A DNA stretch of 64,000 bases. Origin: an uncultured bacterium (GTDB lineage Bacteria; Verrucomicrobiota; Kiritimatiellia; CAIKKV01; CAIJXV01). This document shows, piece after piece, positions 19,701 through 28,825 of the stretch (within the stretch, counting starts at the first letter, position 1; each line of letters opens with the position of its first letter). The stretch is from contig CAIJXV010000013.1 in the NCBI GenBank assembly GCA_903824675.1, positions 62,001-126,000 of the forward strand. The letters are read 5' to 3'. The notes under the pieces were generated by a model. It was not told the origin of the DNA and searched no databases. It saw nothing but the letters and a program-made list of their open reading frames with translations. The translations under genes and the position numbers were made by a program.

Positions 19701-20650
19701 ACATTCGTCCCCATGACTTTCATGGGTTTGCCTGAAATGCTTTTATTGGTGACGGCTGATTTCCATCCGCTGAGCGCATAATCCCATACCTGCGAAGTCA
19801 GTCGAAGTTCTCCAGCCGGACCCGTCAGTCGAGGCGCAAGCCAGTCGGCGTGATCACAGCCGATATCCCCGCCGGAACTCACCACGAGAAACAAGGATTC
19901 GGCCCCCGAAATATCCGCATCGATGTCCACCTGGCGACCGGGAGTCAATCGGCTCACCCAATCGCTGAGATACCGAACTTGTGCGCCGGCGGGATCTTCC
20001 AAGTCCTGTTTGCGGAAATAATTGAAGCGGGCGGTCAACCCCAAGGCGTCCAACTGTTTTGGAGACGGCATATCCGTCAGGATTACGAATTGAACCGAAG
20101 CATCGCCGGCATTCTGGGTGTGTAGGAGGCCCCCGTCGTCAAGGCCGGCCCGGGCGCGAAATCGATCCGACCCAGCCGGAAGATCAAAAACAAGGATCGA
20201 CGGGGAATGGGCGCCGATCCCAAACGGTACGGGTTTTCCGTCCACCAACAGGGGCAGCCCTTGCACGCTGGCATTCTTCGCGGCTGAATGCCATCCATTA
20301 TGGGCAATGCGCCACTCGAGATCCGTAAGCTTTATTTCGCCGGCAGAGCCCATCAACCGCGGTTCCATCCAATCGGCATGGTCACACGCCGTACTTCCAT
20401 TGCCATCAGCGACGATCAAGACCAGTTTCCGGGCTTTGCGAATATCCAGATCAATATCAATGGCATGGCCAGGAGTGGACGCGTCGACGACTGGACTCAG
20501 AAACCGAACCGGGGCTCCGTTGGAATCTTTCAAATCACTTTCAGTCAAACCCGCACCCCACAGGGATTTTGCGCACCCGAGCAGAAACAGGCCGATCGTC
20601 AAACCCAGGACAGCACGGAAGCCAAGCGATGAACATTTTGATATTGCCAT
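16760..20650 (-). CDS. Large exported multidomain protein: two NPCBM-like domains, glycosidase-like core, C-terminal HEAT-like repeats
   Basis: Lipobox LLGCAKS; two internally homologous modules (DIDLDIRKARKLVLIVADG...IGAHSPS and DIDADISGAESLFLVVSSG...IGTHATS); HEAT-like HDHWAVRRSAAESLGRLKAQTAIKALRAAL. Confidence 0.75.
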   Translation of the reverse strand: MAISKCSSLGFRAVLGLTIGLFLLGCAKSLWGAGLTESDLKDSNGAPVRFLSPVVDASTPGHAIDIDLDIRKARKLVLIVADGNGSTACDHADWMEPRLMGSAGEIKLTDLEWRIAHNGWHSAAKNASVQGLPLLVDGKPVPFGIGAHSPSILVFDLPAGSDRFRARAGLDDGGLLHTQNAGDASVQFVILTDMPSPKQLDALGLTARFNYFRKQDLEDPAGAQVRYLSDWVSRLTPGRQVDIDADISGAESLFLVVSSGGDIGCDHADWLAPRLTGPAGELRLTSQVWDYALSGWKSAVTNKSISGKPMKVMGTNVTEDGIGTHATSIIKYKIPKGYSHFKAQVALDDSGVSQSSDLEMAAVQFAVLTGKLSRRQIRQLGLAGSFVRFRVDALPEGKPELAITGHLKFHSAPWQTKEFPLVPSPVKAPGLTPWINLESLPGGANGSLLLTLPAGARGTTQFSVLEDPAGVVREIAWDEPNGKQLIVAPGFREVLTFRDQERRYYLNAAGIRPGRLFPLTRPPLLFANAWGWATDGAAEYMVKSFRLLGLNSVATSEDTEKYEALYGWGSQGGHYAPPTFIPYDVEKSRQSYRDHYARYFASEAGKKTSPGMVSFQMSDEPGEITVKGPDAEAGFQTWLQQQGLKPSLFGKDQWNQVTLFAGKPVTADDQRRFYWSHRYQGLMTPLMFGLACDGFKEASPAPQAKPFVALSGHSLNFGNKLPLDMFQLAQYPHLEPGISDWMTGGSWCWDSHQSVAFSVAPYNAGARRYGKEFGQPPISFPMMHCVWPSFFRAYTQIANQCKLLSYYNYGPDYAVTEGFWSSSDWSRTVVHHVDNLAAQVDDILGPGRMRPSRVALLYAMSTEYRWPQSTFPDKRATFLALSHEYYQPELVTEQQIESGALEHYDALLIEDQWITVAAQKTIAEWVHNGGQLQAYADAGVRNEYDEPCDLMNSLAGFQRTFGAAVTGQALNVSAVTNEAEIIQHTVPTEGRPQTITVGKARVRARYGDDQPAWTEKTVGRGKVVYVGHRAGLSYSRRAVKKRDLSRWPDSGREFLVQPLLEAHVPRELELSQPFVMAMPLSTEAGTVVVLYNMTGQVASNLTVRLREPQRPVSVQGFNPETLAPTNQSFEYAAGWVSIPIDFLPWNGTMLCVRRQAAPADDRLDRMRKAAGQQLDSSDWQALSAGAWTAGFFPDWELSERLIPLLKHDHWAVRRSAAESLGRLKAQTAIKALRAALETETDDHARADELMALARIRAPDVQQLAEKFADYPNPVVQSACQSIQALIKADAAPMTRP

Positions 20651-20858
20651 AGTCGGGACTTTTCAATTTCGTCAAATCGCCTTTTGAACCCTCCAGGTAC
20701 TCACCCAAGAGGCCGATCTCAAGGCACAACGGATGGGGGAATGGTACCGAACCCCAAGAATCAAAACAAGGATTGAAGCCCGGGACACCTCTCTGCGCTT
20801 GAATCGACCGGGCGACGGGACTATATTTCCGGCTGTTGTTTTGTCCAAAGGAATCTTT

Positions 20859-22118
20859 ATGACAGATCTTCTCATTCCGCAATCGGACATCGATATCCTG
20901 CGCCACCTCGCCGAACGCAAACGCCACCTCGCCGACGACCCCGTCAACCGGGAACGCCGCCAGGCCTGGCTGGCCCATGATGCCGGATCCAACAGCCGAC
21001 CCATGGTTCTCGCCGAATATTGCGGGGTCCAGGAAACCCGTTCGCCTTTCGACCCCCAACTCACGTGCCAATCCGACTGGGCCCGGAATTGGGAACGGTC
21101 CCTCCTCGCCGAATTTTACCAGTTCGATGTCCTGCGCGACGACCATGTCATCGAACCCTGGATGGCCACCAACTGGCGCATCCCGTACACGAATTACGGC
21201 GTCGAGGCCACCGTCCAGCTCGGCGATAACGACGGTCATCCGGGATCCCGTCGCTGGGATCATCCAATCCAGGATCTGGACGCCGATTTCACCAAACTCC
21301 AACCCCGGGTTTTCTCCGTCGATCGCATTGGAACCCTTGAGGAAAAGGCGCGGATGGAAAAGATCTTCGACGGCATCCTGCCCGTCTGCCTGCGCGGCGG
21401 TTTCTATTGGACCCTGGGCATGACCGCCACCGCAATCCAACTGATCGGCCTCGAAAACCTGATGCTTTACATGTATGACAATCCCGCCGGCCTGCATCGC
21501 TTGATGGCGTTTTTGCGGGATGATCACCTCGCCTTCACTCAATGGCTGGAACGGGAAGGCCTCTATTCGCAGAACAATGCCAATGATTATATCGGCTCCG
21601 GCAGCATGGGTTATACTCGCGATCTCCCCCAACCCGATGCCGTTGCGGGCGCCCCTGTGCGCAGGAAAGACCTTTGGTTCCTCAGTGAATCCCAGGAAAC
21701 GGTCGGCGTCGGCCCGGATCTCTTCGACGAATTCATTTTCCCTTATCAACTCAGCCTGGCGGAAAAATTCGGCAAGTGCTATTACGGATGTTGCGAACCC
21801 GTCAACAACCGTTGGCACGTCCTGAAACGGATGCCCAACCTCGCCCGGGTTTCGGTCTCTCCCTGGGCCGACGAAGACGTCATGGCAGCCGCCTGCGGGC
21901 GACAGGTGGTGTATTCCCGCAAACCCAACCCCTCCCTGATCAGCACCGGCACCTTTGATGAAAACGCGATCCGCACCGATCTCCGCAAAACCCTGACGGC
22001 CGCCCGGGGCTGCCGGATCGAACTCATCATGAAAGACGTCCACACACTTAACAACCAGCCGGAGCGCCTCCCGCGTTGGGTGCAAATCGCCCGGGAAGTG
22101 GTTGAGGAGATGGCCTGA
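20859..22118 (+). CDS. Uroporphyrinogen decarboxylase (UroD)-like protein
   Basis: UroD/MtaA-type fold pattern by sequence (LIGLENLMLYMYDNPAGLHRLMAFL; LAEKFGKCYYGCCEPVNNRWHVLKRMPNLARVSVSPW). Confidence 0.75.
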   Translation: MTDLLIPQSDIDILRHLAERKRHLADDPVNRERRQAWLAHDAGSNSRPMVLAEYCGVQETRSPFDPQLTCQSDWARNWERSLLAEFYQFDVLRDDHVIEPWMATNWRIPYTNYGVEATVQLGDNDGHPGSRRWDHPIQDLDADFTKLQPRVFSVDRIGTLEEKARMEKIFDGILPVCLRGGFYWTLGMTATAIQLIGLENLMLYMYDNPAGLHRLMAFLRDDHLAFTQWLEREGLYSQNNANDYIGSGSMGYTRDLPQPDAVAGAPVRRKDLWFLSESQETVGVGPDLFDEFIFPYQLSLAEKFGKCYYGCCEPVNNRWHVLKRMPNLARVSVSPWADEDVMAAACGRQVVYSRKPNPSLISTGTFDENAIRTDLRKTLTAARGCRIELIMKDVHTLNNQPERLPRWVQIAREVVEEMA

Positions 22119-22177
22119 TCCCCAAGTCCGCCCTACTGGCGCTGACCCGACAGCAACCCGGAGTGGTTGCCCGGGAT

Positions 22178-23263
22178 TTAGGGGCGGGGCCGGGCCGGCC
22201 AACTTTCCGGGCGCTCCCAGAAGGCATCAGCACGCCCGCCGTAATAGCCATCCAGCACGGTATCCATCACCCGGCTCGTCCGCAATGCCGTCTCACCAGT
22301 GCTGGCACAAGCACCGTTCCCCAACAGGTGGTTCACAATCGTTTCAATCAGCGGCTGCTGAATGTTAACGGGGTTGGGCAAATCGAAACACTCGGTTTCC
22401 GTGCCGCGTTCCAATTTCACCGGTTCCTGACCAAAGGTTGAAATGGTGATCCGCCCTACCGTGCCTGAGAACACGATGACCTCTTCGGACTGGGCCGACG
22501 CAAAATTCCAACTGGCCGTTCCCAATCCTCCCGATTCCAGGCGGAAAGACATGACCACGCTGTCCTCGACCCAGTGCTTCGACGCCACATTGGCTGCCGC
22601 CCCCTGCACCGCCTGCAAGGGGCCTGCGATGAAATCAATAACATCCAACGTGTGGCAGCCGATATCCATAAACAAGCCGCCGCCGGACTCCTCCGCCTTC
22701 AATCGCCACGGCAATTCGCCCGGGAGTGCGAAGGCCGGCGATGCACATCGGTACGATACGCCGGTCAGCTTGCCGATTACACCGCTCGCGACCAGTTCCC
22801 GGGCCTTGAGAAAGCGTGGCAATCCCCGCCGATAGTAGGCCACGAACAGCGACACACCCGCCATCCGGAATGCCGACACCATGGCTTCAGCCTCGGTCGC
22901 ATTGCGCGCCATCGGCTTTTCCATATAGCACGGCTTGCCGGCGGCGCAGACCTTAAGCGCATACTCCAGGTGAGAACCCACTGGCGTAGCCACATAGACG
23001 GCATCCACACCGGCGTCCGCGATCAAGGCATCGGCGTCCGTGGTCCAGCGCGGAACACCGTGCCGCTTGGCGTAGTCTTCCGCCAGCCGCCCATCCCGGC
23101 GCATGACCATGGCCAGCGTGCTACCCGGTGTCCGGGAGAAACCCGGCCCGCTCTTCACCTCTGTCACATTGCCGCAACCGATGATACCCCACTTGATCCC
23201 CAAGTGTGATTTAGGACCTATGGGCGCGGCCCCGCTGAGATCGGTCTGATGAAGCGTTGTCAT
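22178..23263 (-). CDS. Gfo/Idh/MocA family oxidoreductase
   Basis: WGIIGCGNVTEVKSGPGF Rossmann motif; VYVATPVGSHLEYALKVCAAGKPCYMEKPMARN. Confidence 0.92.
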   Translation of the reverse strand: MTTLHQTDLSGAAPIGPKSHLGIKWGIIGCGNVTEVKSGPGFSRTPGSTLAMVMRRDGRLAEDYAKRHGVPRWTTDADALIADAGVDAVYVATPVGSHLEYALKVCAAGKPCYMEKPMARNATEAEAMVSAFRMAGVSLFVAYYRRGLPRFLKARELVASGVIGKLTGVSYRCASPAFALPGELPWRLKAEESGGGLFMDIGCHTLDVIDFIAGPLQAVQGAAANVASKHWVEDSVVMSFRLESGGLGTASWNFASAQSEEVIVFSGTVGRITISTFGQEPVKLERGTETECFDLPNPVNIQQPLIETIVNHLLGNGACASTGETALRTSRVMDTVLDGYYGGRADAFWERPESWPARPRP

Positions 23264-23392
23264 GAATACGACGTTGCCAGAAGCGCCGCACAAACGCAAG
23301 CGGAGAGAGCCCTTCCGTGAGGTGCCCGCCTCTGATGAATTGAACCCGACCGGCACACGTCCCCTGCCCGGCGGTTCTTTGACCGGCTCCGG

Positions 23393-25174
23393 TTATCCCT
23401 CAACCGAGGTCGGATCCTTGAACTGCAAATCGTAGAGGTAACGATATTGCCCGTTCGTTTGCATGAGTTCTTCGTGGGTTCCGGACTCGATGATCCCACC
23501 CTGGTCCAGAACGATGATTCGATCGCAATTCGCGATCGTCGACAACCGGTGCGCAATAGCAAAAACCGTCCGGCCCGTCATCAGGTTCTGCATGGCGGCC
23601 TGAACCTGCCGTTCGGATTCGGTGTCCAGCGCGCTGGTGGCCTCGTCCAAAATCATGATCGGCGGATTGCGCAAAATGGCCCGGGCAATCGCCAGCCGCT
23701 GGCGCTGACCGCCGGATAATCGCTGACCTTGCTCGCCGATAATGTGATCATAGCCCCCCGCTAAATCCCGGATGAACTCATCCGCATTGGCCTTCCGGGC
23801 GGCCTCCTCGATGGCCTCCCGACTCGCCCCCACCGTACCGTACCCGATATTGTTTGCCACCGTTTCGTTGAACAACACCGTCTCCTGCGTCACGATGCTC
23901 ATCGCCTGTCGCAGGGATTTCAGGGTGTAATCCCGGATGTCGGTCCCGTTGATCAGAATCGACCCGCCGGTTACGTCGTAAAACCGCGGCAGGAGATTGA
24001 CCATCGTCGTTTTGCCGGCCCCTGAACTGCCCACCAGGGCGACCCGTTGCCCGGCCTTCACTTCCAGGTCGATGCCCTTGAGAACCTGTTTGTCCCCATA
24101 ATTGAAGATGACCTGCCGAAACTCGATCCGGTCCACCGGCCCCTGCAGGGTTGCCGCACCGGGCCGGTCCACCACATCGACCGGGCTGTCGATAATTTCA
24201 AAAATCCGGTCTGCCGCCGCCGAAGCCTGCTGGATCTGCAGGTGCAGGCGGCTCAATTTCTTGACCGGCGTATACATCATCAACAACGCCCCGGCATACA
24301 CCACAAACTGTTCGAAAGGCATTCCGCGATGCCGGATATAGATCAGCACCAGGCTGACCCCCAGCGTCGAGATGAAAACAATCAACGGATCGACCGCCGA
24401 ATTGGACGCGGCCACCCGCATGATGCGTTTGAAGAAGGCCTTGTTTTGTTTACCAAACCGCTCGATCTCATGGTCTTCCATCCCAAAGGCCTTCACCACC
24501 CGAATGCCGGTCAGCATTTCCTGCAAAATCGACACCACATCGGCAATCCGTTGCTGGGCCTCCCGGCTGAATCGCCGAACCCGTCGTCCGAATAACGCCA
24601 CCGGCACAATGCACACCGGAAACAGCACGATGCTCGCCACGGCCAGCATCGGGTCGATCCAGAAGAGCCACCCGATCATGAACACCAGGGTCAGTGGTTC
24701 CTTCGCCAGATCCTCCACCACAACCGAAACCGCATGGTCCGCCATGGTGGAATCGTTGGTCGTGCGCGAAATCAATTCCCCGGTCCGGTTCCTCGAGAAA
24801 TACCCCAGCGGCAGCTGGGTCAGCTTGGTAAAAACCGCCTGACGCAGGTCCACCACCACCCGTGCGCCCACCCAGCGAATGAGGTAGCGACTCAAATAAT
24901 CGCCGACGCCCCGGATCAAGCCGGCCAAGGGAATGGCCGCGGCGAACAGGATCACCAGCATCATCGGCGCAGCGGGATCATATACCTTGGCCAAACCTTT
25001 TTTTATCGCCCACAAAAATCCCGCATTCGCCCCGGCATAAATCAAGCCGAAGAAGATGCCCACCGCCAGACGCCCGGAATACGGCCGCATGTAGGCCAGT
25101 AACCGACGATAGGTTTTCCATTCTTCCTGTCGCGGAAGAACCCGTTTTGTCTTGTTGGGTTTAGCCATATCCAT
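23393..25174 (-). CDS. MsbA-like ABC transporter (fused permease/ATPase)
   Basis: Walker A VGSSGAGKTT, signature LSGGQRQRLAIARAIL, Walker B IMILDEATSALD; 6-TM N-terminal domain. Confidence 0.93.
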   Translation of the reverse strand: MDMAKPNKTKRVLPRQEEWKTYRRLLAYMRPYSGRLAVGIFFGLIYAGANAGFLWAIKKGLAKVYDPAAPMMLVILFAAAIPLAGLIRGVGDYLSRYLIRWVGARVVVDLRQAVFTKLTQLPLGYFSRNRTGELISRTTNDSTMADHAVSVVVEDLAKEPLTLVFMIGWLFWIDPMLAVASIVLFPVCIVPVALFGRRVRRFSREAQQRIADVVSILQEMLTGIRVVKAFGMEDHEIERFGKQNKAFFKRIMRVAASNSAVDPLIVFISTLGVSLVLIYIRHRGMPFEQFVVYAGALLMMYTPVKKLSRLHLQIQQASAAADRIFEIIDSPVDVVDRPGAATLQGPVDRIEFRQVIFNYGDKQVLKGIDLEVKAGQRVALVGSSGAGKTTMVNLLPRFYDVTGGSILINGTDIRDYTLKSLRQAMSIVTQETVLFNETVANNIGYGTVGASREAIEEAARKANADEFIRDLAGGYDHIIGEQGQRLSGGQRQRLAIARAILRNPPIMILDEATSALDTESERQVQAAMQNLMTGRTVFAIAHRLSTIANCDRIIVLDQGGIIESGTHEELMQTNGQYRYLYDLQFKDPTSVEG

Positions 25175-25191
25175 TCGTTCTTCTCCCCGCC

Positions 25192-25914
25192 TCAGATTCC
25201 CAGGGGATCCGTTTGCCCCAATTCCCGAAATGCTCCAGATCGTTCCACACAGGCCGGACATTCACCGCAGGGCCGATCTCCTCCTCGGTAACAGCTCCAG
25301 GTCCGCCCGTAATCGATTCCCAGTTCCAGGCCCAGTCGTAATTCGCGAACTTTCCGCCACCCCGCAAAGGGGGCGTGGACCCGGATCGAAGCCCCCCGAT
25401 TCAAGGCCAATACCGCGTTGACGCGATCCACAAACTCTCCGGTGCAATCCCAATAGCCGTATTCATCCTGGGTCTGCGCGCCATAATATAGGTCGCGGAT
25501 TCCATGGGCCTCGGCATAGGCCGCCGCCAGCGACAACAAAATCAGGTTGCGATTGGGAACGTAGGTCGGCGGTTGACGGCGTTGATCCTCCGGTACGGCT
25601 GAAAAAGCGGGCACGCACCGGGCCGGATCAGTCAAAACGGATCCGGTCGCGGCCAACTCCCGAAAGAGGCCCAGGTCGATCACCGGGTGGGCTTCCACCC
25701 CCGCCGTCTCCGCCTGGAATCGGGCCGCCCCGATTTCCCGCGCATGTTTCTGCCCGTAGTCAAAGGACAACGCATGCACCCGCCGGACGCCCAATCGGCG
25801 GATGACGTAAAACAATAACGTGGTTGAATCCAGCCCTCCGGATAACAACACCACGGCGGACGCGGGAGCCTCCGCCGGTTCGGGATGGATCGGTGATTCA
25901 GAAGGGCGGCTCAT
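25192..25914 (-). CDS. queC: 7-cyano-7-deazaguanine synthase
   Basis: AVVLLSGGLDSTTLLF PP-loop; PNRNLILLSLAAAYAE; CYRGGDRPCGECPACVERSGAF zinc motif. Confidence 0.95.
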   Translation of the reverse strand: MSRPSESPIHPEPAEAPASAVVLLSGGLDSTTLLFYVIRRLGVRRVHALSFDYGQKHAREIGAARFQAETAGVEAHPVIDLGLFRELAATGSVLTDPARCVPAFSAVPEDQRRQPPTYVPNRNLILLSLAAAYAEAHGIRDLYYGAQTQDEYGYWDCTGEFVDRVNAVLALNRGASIRVHAPFAGWRKVRELRLGLELGIDYGRTWSCYRGGDRPCGECPACVERSGAFRELGQTDPLGI

Positions 25915-26540
25915 GGCAGGGCAAGAATCCGGTGGAGTTGAAGTTGGAGCCGCACGCGCAAAGCATCTTCCAGAATCCAGGCGGCCAGAATCGGACCCGG
26001 CAGGCGCCCATGCACCGGGCTGAACAACACCGCCTGCAACCGGTCGACCAGTGCGTGTTCCTGAACCTGGGTCCGCGCCCATTCGTAATCGGCCCGACTG
26101 CTGAGGACGAATTTGACCTCATCCTGCGCACGAAGCCGGGCCCAGTTGGCCTCCAAAAAGGAATTGGCCGATCCGCTCTCCGGACATTTGACATCGACAA
26201 TCGCACGCGCGCCGGCGGGAATCCGTTCCAAGGGCCGACTGCCATTGGTCTCCACCAGCAGGGGCGTCGCCCCCGCCGTCAGCAAAGCTTCTGCCAGGGC
26301 AACAAACCCGTCTTGCAACAAGGGCTCTCCGCCTGTGATCTCGGCCATTTTAACCGGACTCTTCTCAAAGGCCGCCACCACTTCGGCGATGTCCATCCGC
26401 CGTCCCGCCTCCCGCGCCTGAGGGGTGTCGCAATAGACGCAATGCAGGTTGCATCCGGTCAGCCGGACAAAAAAACAGGGATAACCGGCCCAGGTCGATT
26501 CGCCCTGGAGCGAGGTGAAAATTTCCGCCACGCGCAACAC
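25911..26540 (-). CDS. queE: 7-carboxy-7-deazaguanine synthase (radical SAM)
   Basis: IFTSLQGESTWAGYPCFFVRLTGCNLHCVYCDT; ITGGEPLLQ; ATGA overlap with queC. Confidence 0.93.
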   Translation of the reverse strand: MLRVAEIFTSLQGESTWAGYPCFFVRLTGCNLHCVYCDTPQAREAGRRMDIAEVVAAFEKSPVKMAEITGGEPLLQDGFVALAEALLTAGATPLLVETNGSRPLERIPAGARAIVDVKCPESGSANSFLEANWARLRAQDEVKFVLSSRADYEWARTQVQEHALVDRLQAVLFSPVHGRLPGPILAAWILEDALRVRLQLQLHRILALP

Positions 26541-26541
26541 G

Positions 26542-26913
26542 TCATTCCTCCCAATAGGTCGCCGACGAGTTCGGGCTTTCTGAAGCCCGAACCTTACTGA
26601 TGCGGCTCTGCTCGGTATTCAAGCGCCGGCCCAGGTCTTCAAACAGCAATCGCGCAATATTTTCGGAGGTGGGATTTTGTATCGCGAACGACGGATGTTG
26701 ATTGAGATCGGCATGATCCAGTCCGCTCAACACCTCCTGAACGGCTTCTTTCACCACCTTGAAATCGACCAGAATGCCGATCGAATCCAGCGTCGGACCT
26801 TTTAAAAAAATCTCAATCTCCCAATTATGCCCATGGAAGTTGGCGCACACCCCCTGATGTCCGATCAGGCGATGGGCGGCGGAAAAATGGGTCCGAATGC
26901 TGATCTCGTACAT
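26542..26913 (-). CDS. queD: 6-carboxytetrahydropterin synthase
   Basis: HFSAAHRL...CANFHGHNWEIEIFL; GILVDFKVVK; LDHADLNQ. Confidence 0.93.
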   Translation of the reverse strand: MYEISIRTHFSAAHRLIGHQGVCANFHGHNWEIEIFLKGPTLDSIGILVDFKVVKEAVQEVLSGLDHADLNQHPSFAIQNPTSENIARLLFEDLGRRLNTEQSRISKVRASESPNSSATYWEE

Positions 26914-26921
26914 GAGCGCCC

Positions 26922-27605
26922 TTACCCCCCCACCCGGTAACAGGCGCGCAAGGCGTCCGGCTTGCACTCCGCCCAGTAGGCGGCGATCGCCGTGTCATAG
27001 GCAGCGGTGTGCGCAAACGCCTTCCGCGCCAGCTCAAACCGTAAAGCCAGGGAAGTCGCGCCACCGGAAGCCCGCAATTCGGCCAGGATCCGCCCGTAAT
27101 CGGCGGGATCGGTGACCGATGCCACCCGCAGGAAATTCTTGGCCGCAGCCCGCACCATGCACGGCCCCCCGATATCGATATTCGTCCGGGCCATCTCCGG
27201 GGTGACCCCGGGACGGGCCACCGTCTGCCGGAAGGGATAGAGATTCACCACGACCAGATCCATCGGCACTCCGCCGGTGCGTTTCAAGTCATCGACATGG
27301 GCCGGATTATAGGTCTCACTTAAGAGCCCGAGATAAATTTTGAAATCCAGGGTTTTGACCAGTCCCCCCTGCATTTCCGGCTGACCGGTATAGTCCGACA
27401 CCGCCACCAGATTCTTCCCCGCCGCCGAGCCCAATAAATCGCGAATCGCTGTGTAGGTTCCCCCGGTCGAATAAATTTTAACTTCGGGATTCGTGGCAAT
27501 CAAACCCGGAATCAAAACCTCCAACCCGGTCTTGTCCGAAACACTGGCCAAAACATGGCGCACCCGTACCGCATCATCAATCCGTTCAACAATATTTAAA
27601 GCCAT
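26922..27605 (-). CDS. Stand-alone IMP cyclohydrolase (PurH N-terminal domain only)
   Basis: ALASVSDKTGLE-type start (VLASVSDKTGLEVL), STGGTYTAIRD, VVVNLYPFRQTV, NIDIGGPCMVRAAAKNFLRVASVTDP, KAFAHTAAYDTAIAAYW; ends about 228 aa, no AICAR transformylase domain. Confidence 0.88.
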   Translation of the reverse strand: MALNIVERIDDAVRVRHVLASVSDKTGLEVLIPGLIATNPEVKIYSTGGTYTAIRDLLGSAAGKNLVAVSDYTGQPEMQGGLVKTLDFKIYLGLLSETYNPAHVDDLKRTGGVPMDLVVVNLYPFRQTVARPGVTPEMARTNIDIGGPCMVRAAAKNFLRVASVTDPADYGRILAELRASGGATSLALRFELARKAFAHTAAYDTAIAAYWAECKPDALRACYRVGG

Positions 27606-27721
27606 GCGTATCTCCTCTGAAAATCGCCGATAGTTTGCCATATCCCTTTATCGGGCGCAATGCTCAAACCGAATTGGGATTGACGCTGGGTCGGTTGACG
27701 GTTTATTCTTTCACCCTTGTT

Positions 27722-28825
27722 ATGGACCTCATTGACCATTCATTTTTTCGCCAGTTTTCGCCGGAAGTGGGTGAATCCATCCGAAACCTGGCGTGTCTGG
27801 TCACCTTCCGTGAGGATGCGGTGATCTTCAGGGAGGGGGACGTTCCGGACGCTCTTTACCTGGTGCTGGAAGGCACGGTGGACATCGTCAAGAGCCTTCC
27901 GGGCATCCCCTGTCAGGTCATCGCCCAAATCGACATCGACAATTATTTCGGAGACTATGGCGTTTTGGATGGCCAGTCCCGCAGTGCCGGCGCCATCGCC
28001 CGCAGTCCCCGAGTGTGTCTCGCGCGAATCGACCGGGCCCCGATCATGGACGTGTTGAATGTCGCCCCGGGGCATAGCATTCTCGAAATGACCCGGCACC
28101 TGGTCTCGAATATCCGCTCTACCAACGAACGGTACATGCAGGATGTGGTGCGCAAAACCAAACTCACCACCCTGGGTGAAATGCTCAACACCGTCATCCA
28201 TGATTTCCGCAATCCCTTCACGGTCATCCGGATGGCCGCCGAGGTGCTCAATAAGACCCACAAGGATGATGAAGCCCTGATCTCCCTCTGCAAACTCATC
28301 GACGAGCAGATCGAGCGCATGAAGATCATGACCGATGAAATCCTGGAGTTCTCGCGGGGCACCGCAACGATGGTCTGCAAGCCCACCCCCCTCTCCGATA
28401 TTTTCGCACAATTCCAAGCCCTCAATGGCGATTATCTAGCCCAAAACAAGATCGAATTATCCCTGCAGGCGGTCGACACCGTTCTCTCCGTCGATGCCAA
28501 TAAAATCCTGCGAATCCTGCAAAACCTGGTCCATCATTCCGTCGAATCCTTCGCCTCAGACGGAGGCTGTATTACGATCATCGCCTGCGATGTGGAGGGC
28601 GGGGTTGAAATTGAAGTCGCCGACAACGGCCCGGGGATTCCGGAAAATATCCGCGCCCGGCTTTTCGAACCGTTCGCCCCCATCGGCAAGGAAAAAGGCT
28701 TTGGACTCGGCCTGGCCATCTCTAAATCCTTCGTGGAAGCCCACGGCGGCACCCTTCGGGCTGAGACCAAAATCGGGCACGGCGCCACGTTCGTCATCTA
28801 TTTGCCACTTCCTAAGCCCTCATGA
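27722..28825 (+). CDS. Sensor histidine kinase with N-terminal cyclic-nucleotide-binding-like domain
   Basis: FREGDVPDALYLVLEGTVDIVK (CNBD); HDFRNPFTVIRMAAEVL (H box); VADNGPGIPENIRARLFEPF and GFGLGLAISKSFVEAHGG (HATPase). Confidence 0.9.
   Translation: MDLIDHSFFRQFSPEVGESIRNLACLVTFREDAVIFREGDVPDALYLVLEGTVDIVKSLPGIPCQVIAQIDIDNYFGDYGVLDGQSRSAGAIARSPRVCLARIDRAPIMDVLNVAPGHSILEMTRHLVSNIRSTNERYMQDVVRKTKLTTLGEMLNTVIHDFRNPFTVIRMAAEVLNKTHKDDEALISLCKLIDEQIERMKIMTDEILEFSRGTATMVCKPTPLSDIFAQFQALNGDYLAQNKIELSLQAVDTVLSVDANKILRILQNLVHHSVESFASDGGCITIIACDVEGGVEIEVADNGPGIPENIRARLFEPFAPIGKEKGFGLGLAISKSFVEAHGGTLRAETKIGHGATFVIYLPLPKPS

Noticed and set aside
20541-22202. 553-aa minus-strand ORF
   Set aside because: Antisense shadow of the UroD-like gene, which has clear family motifs.
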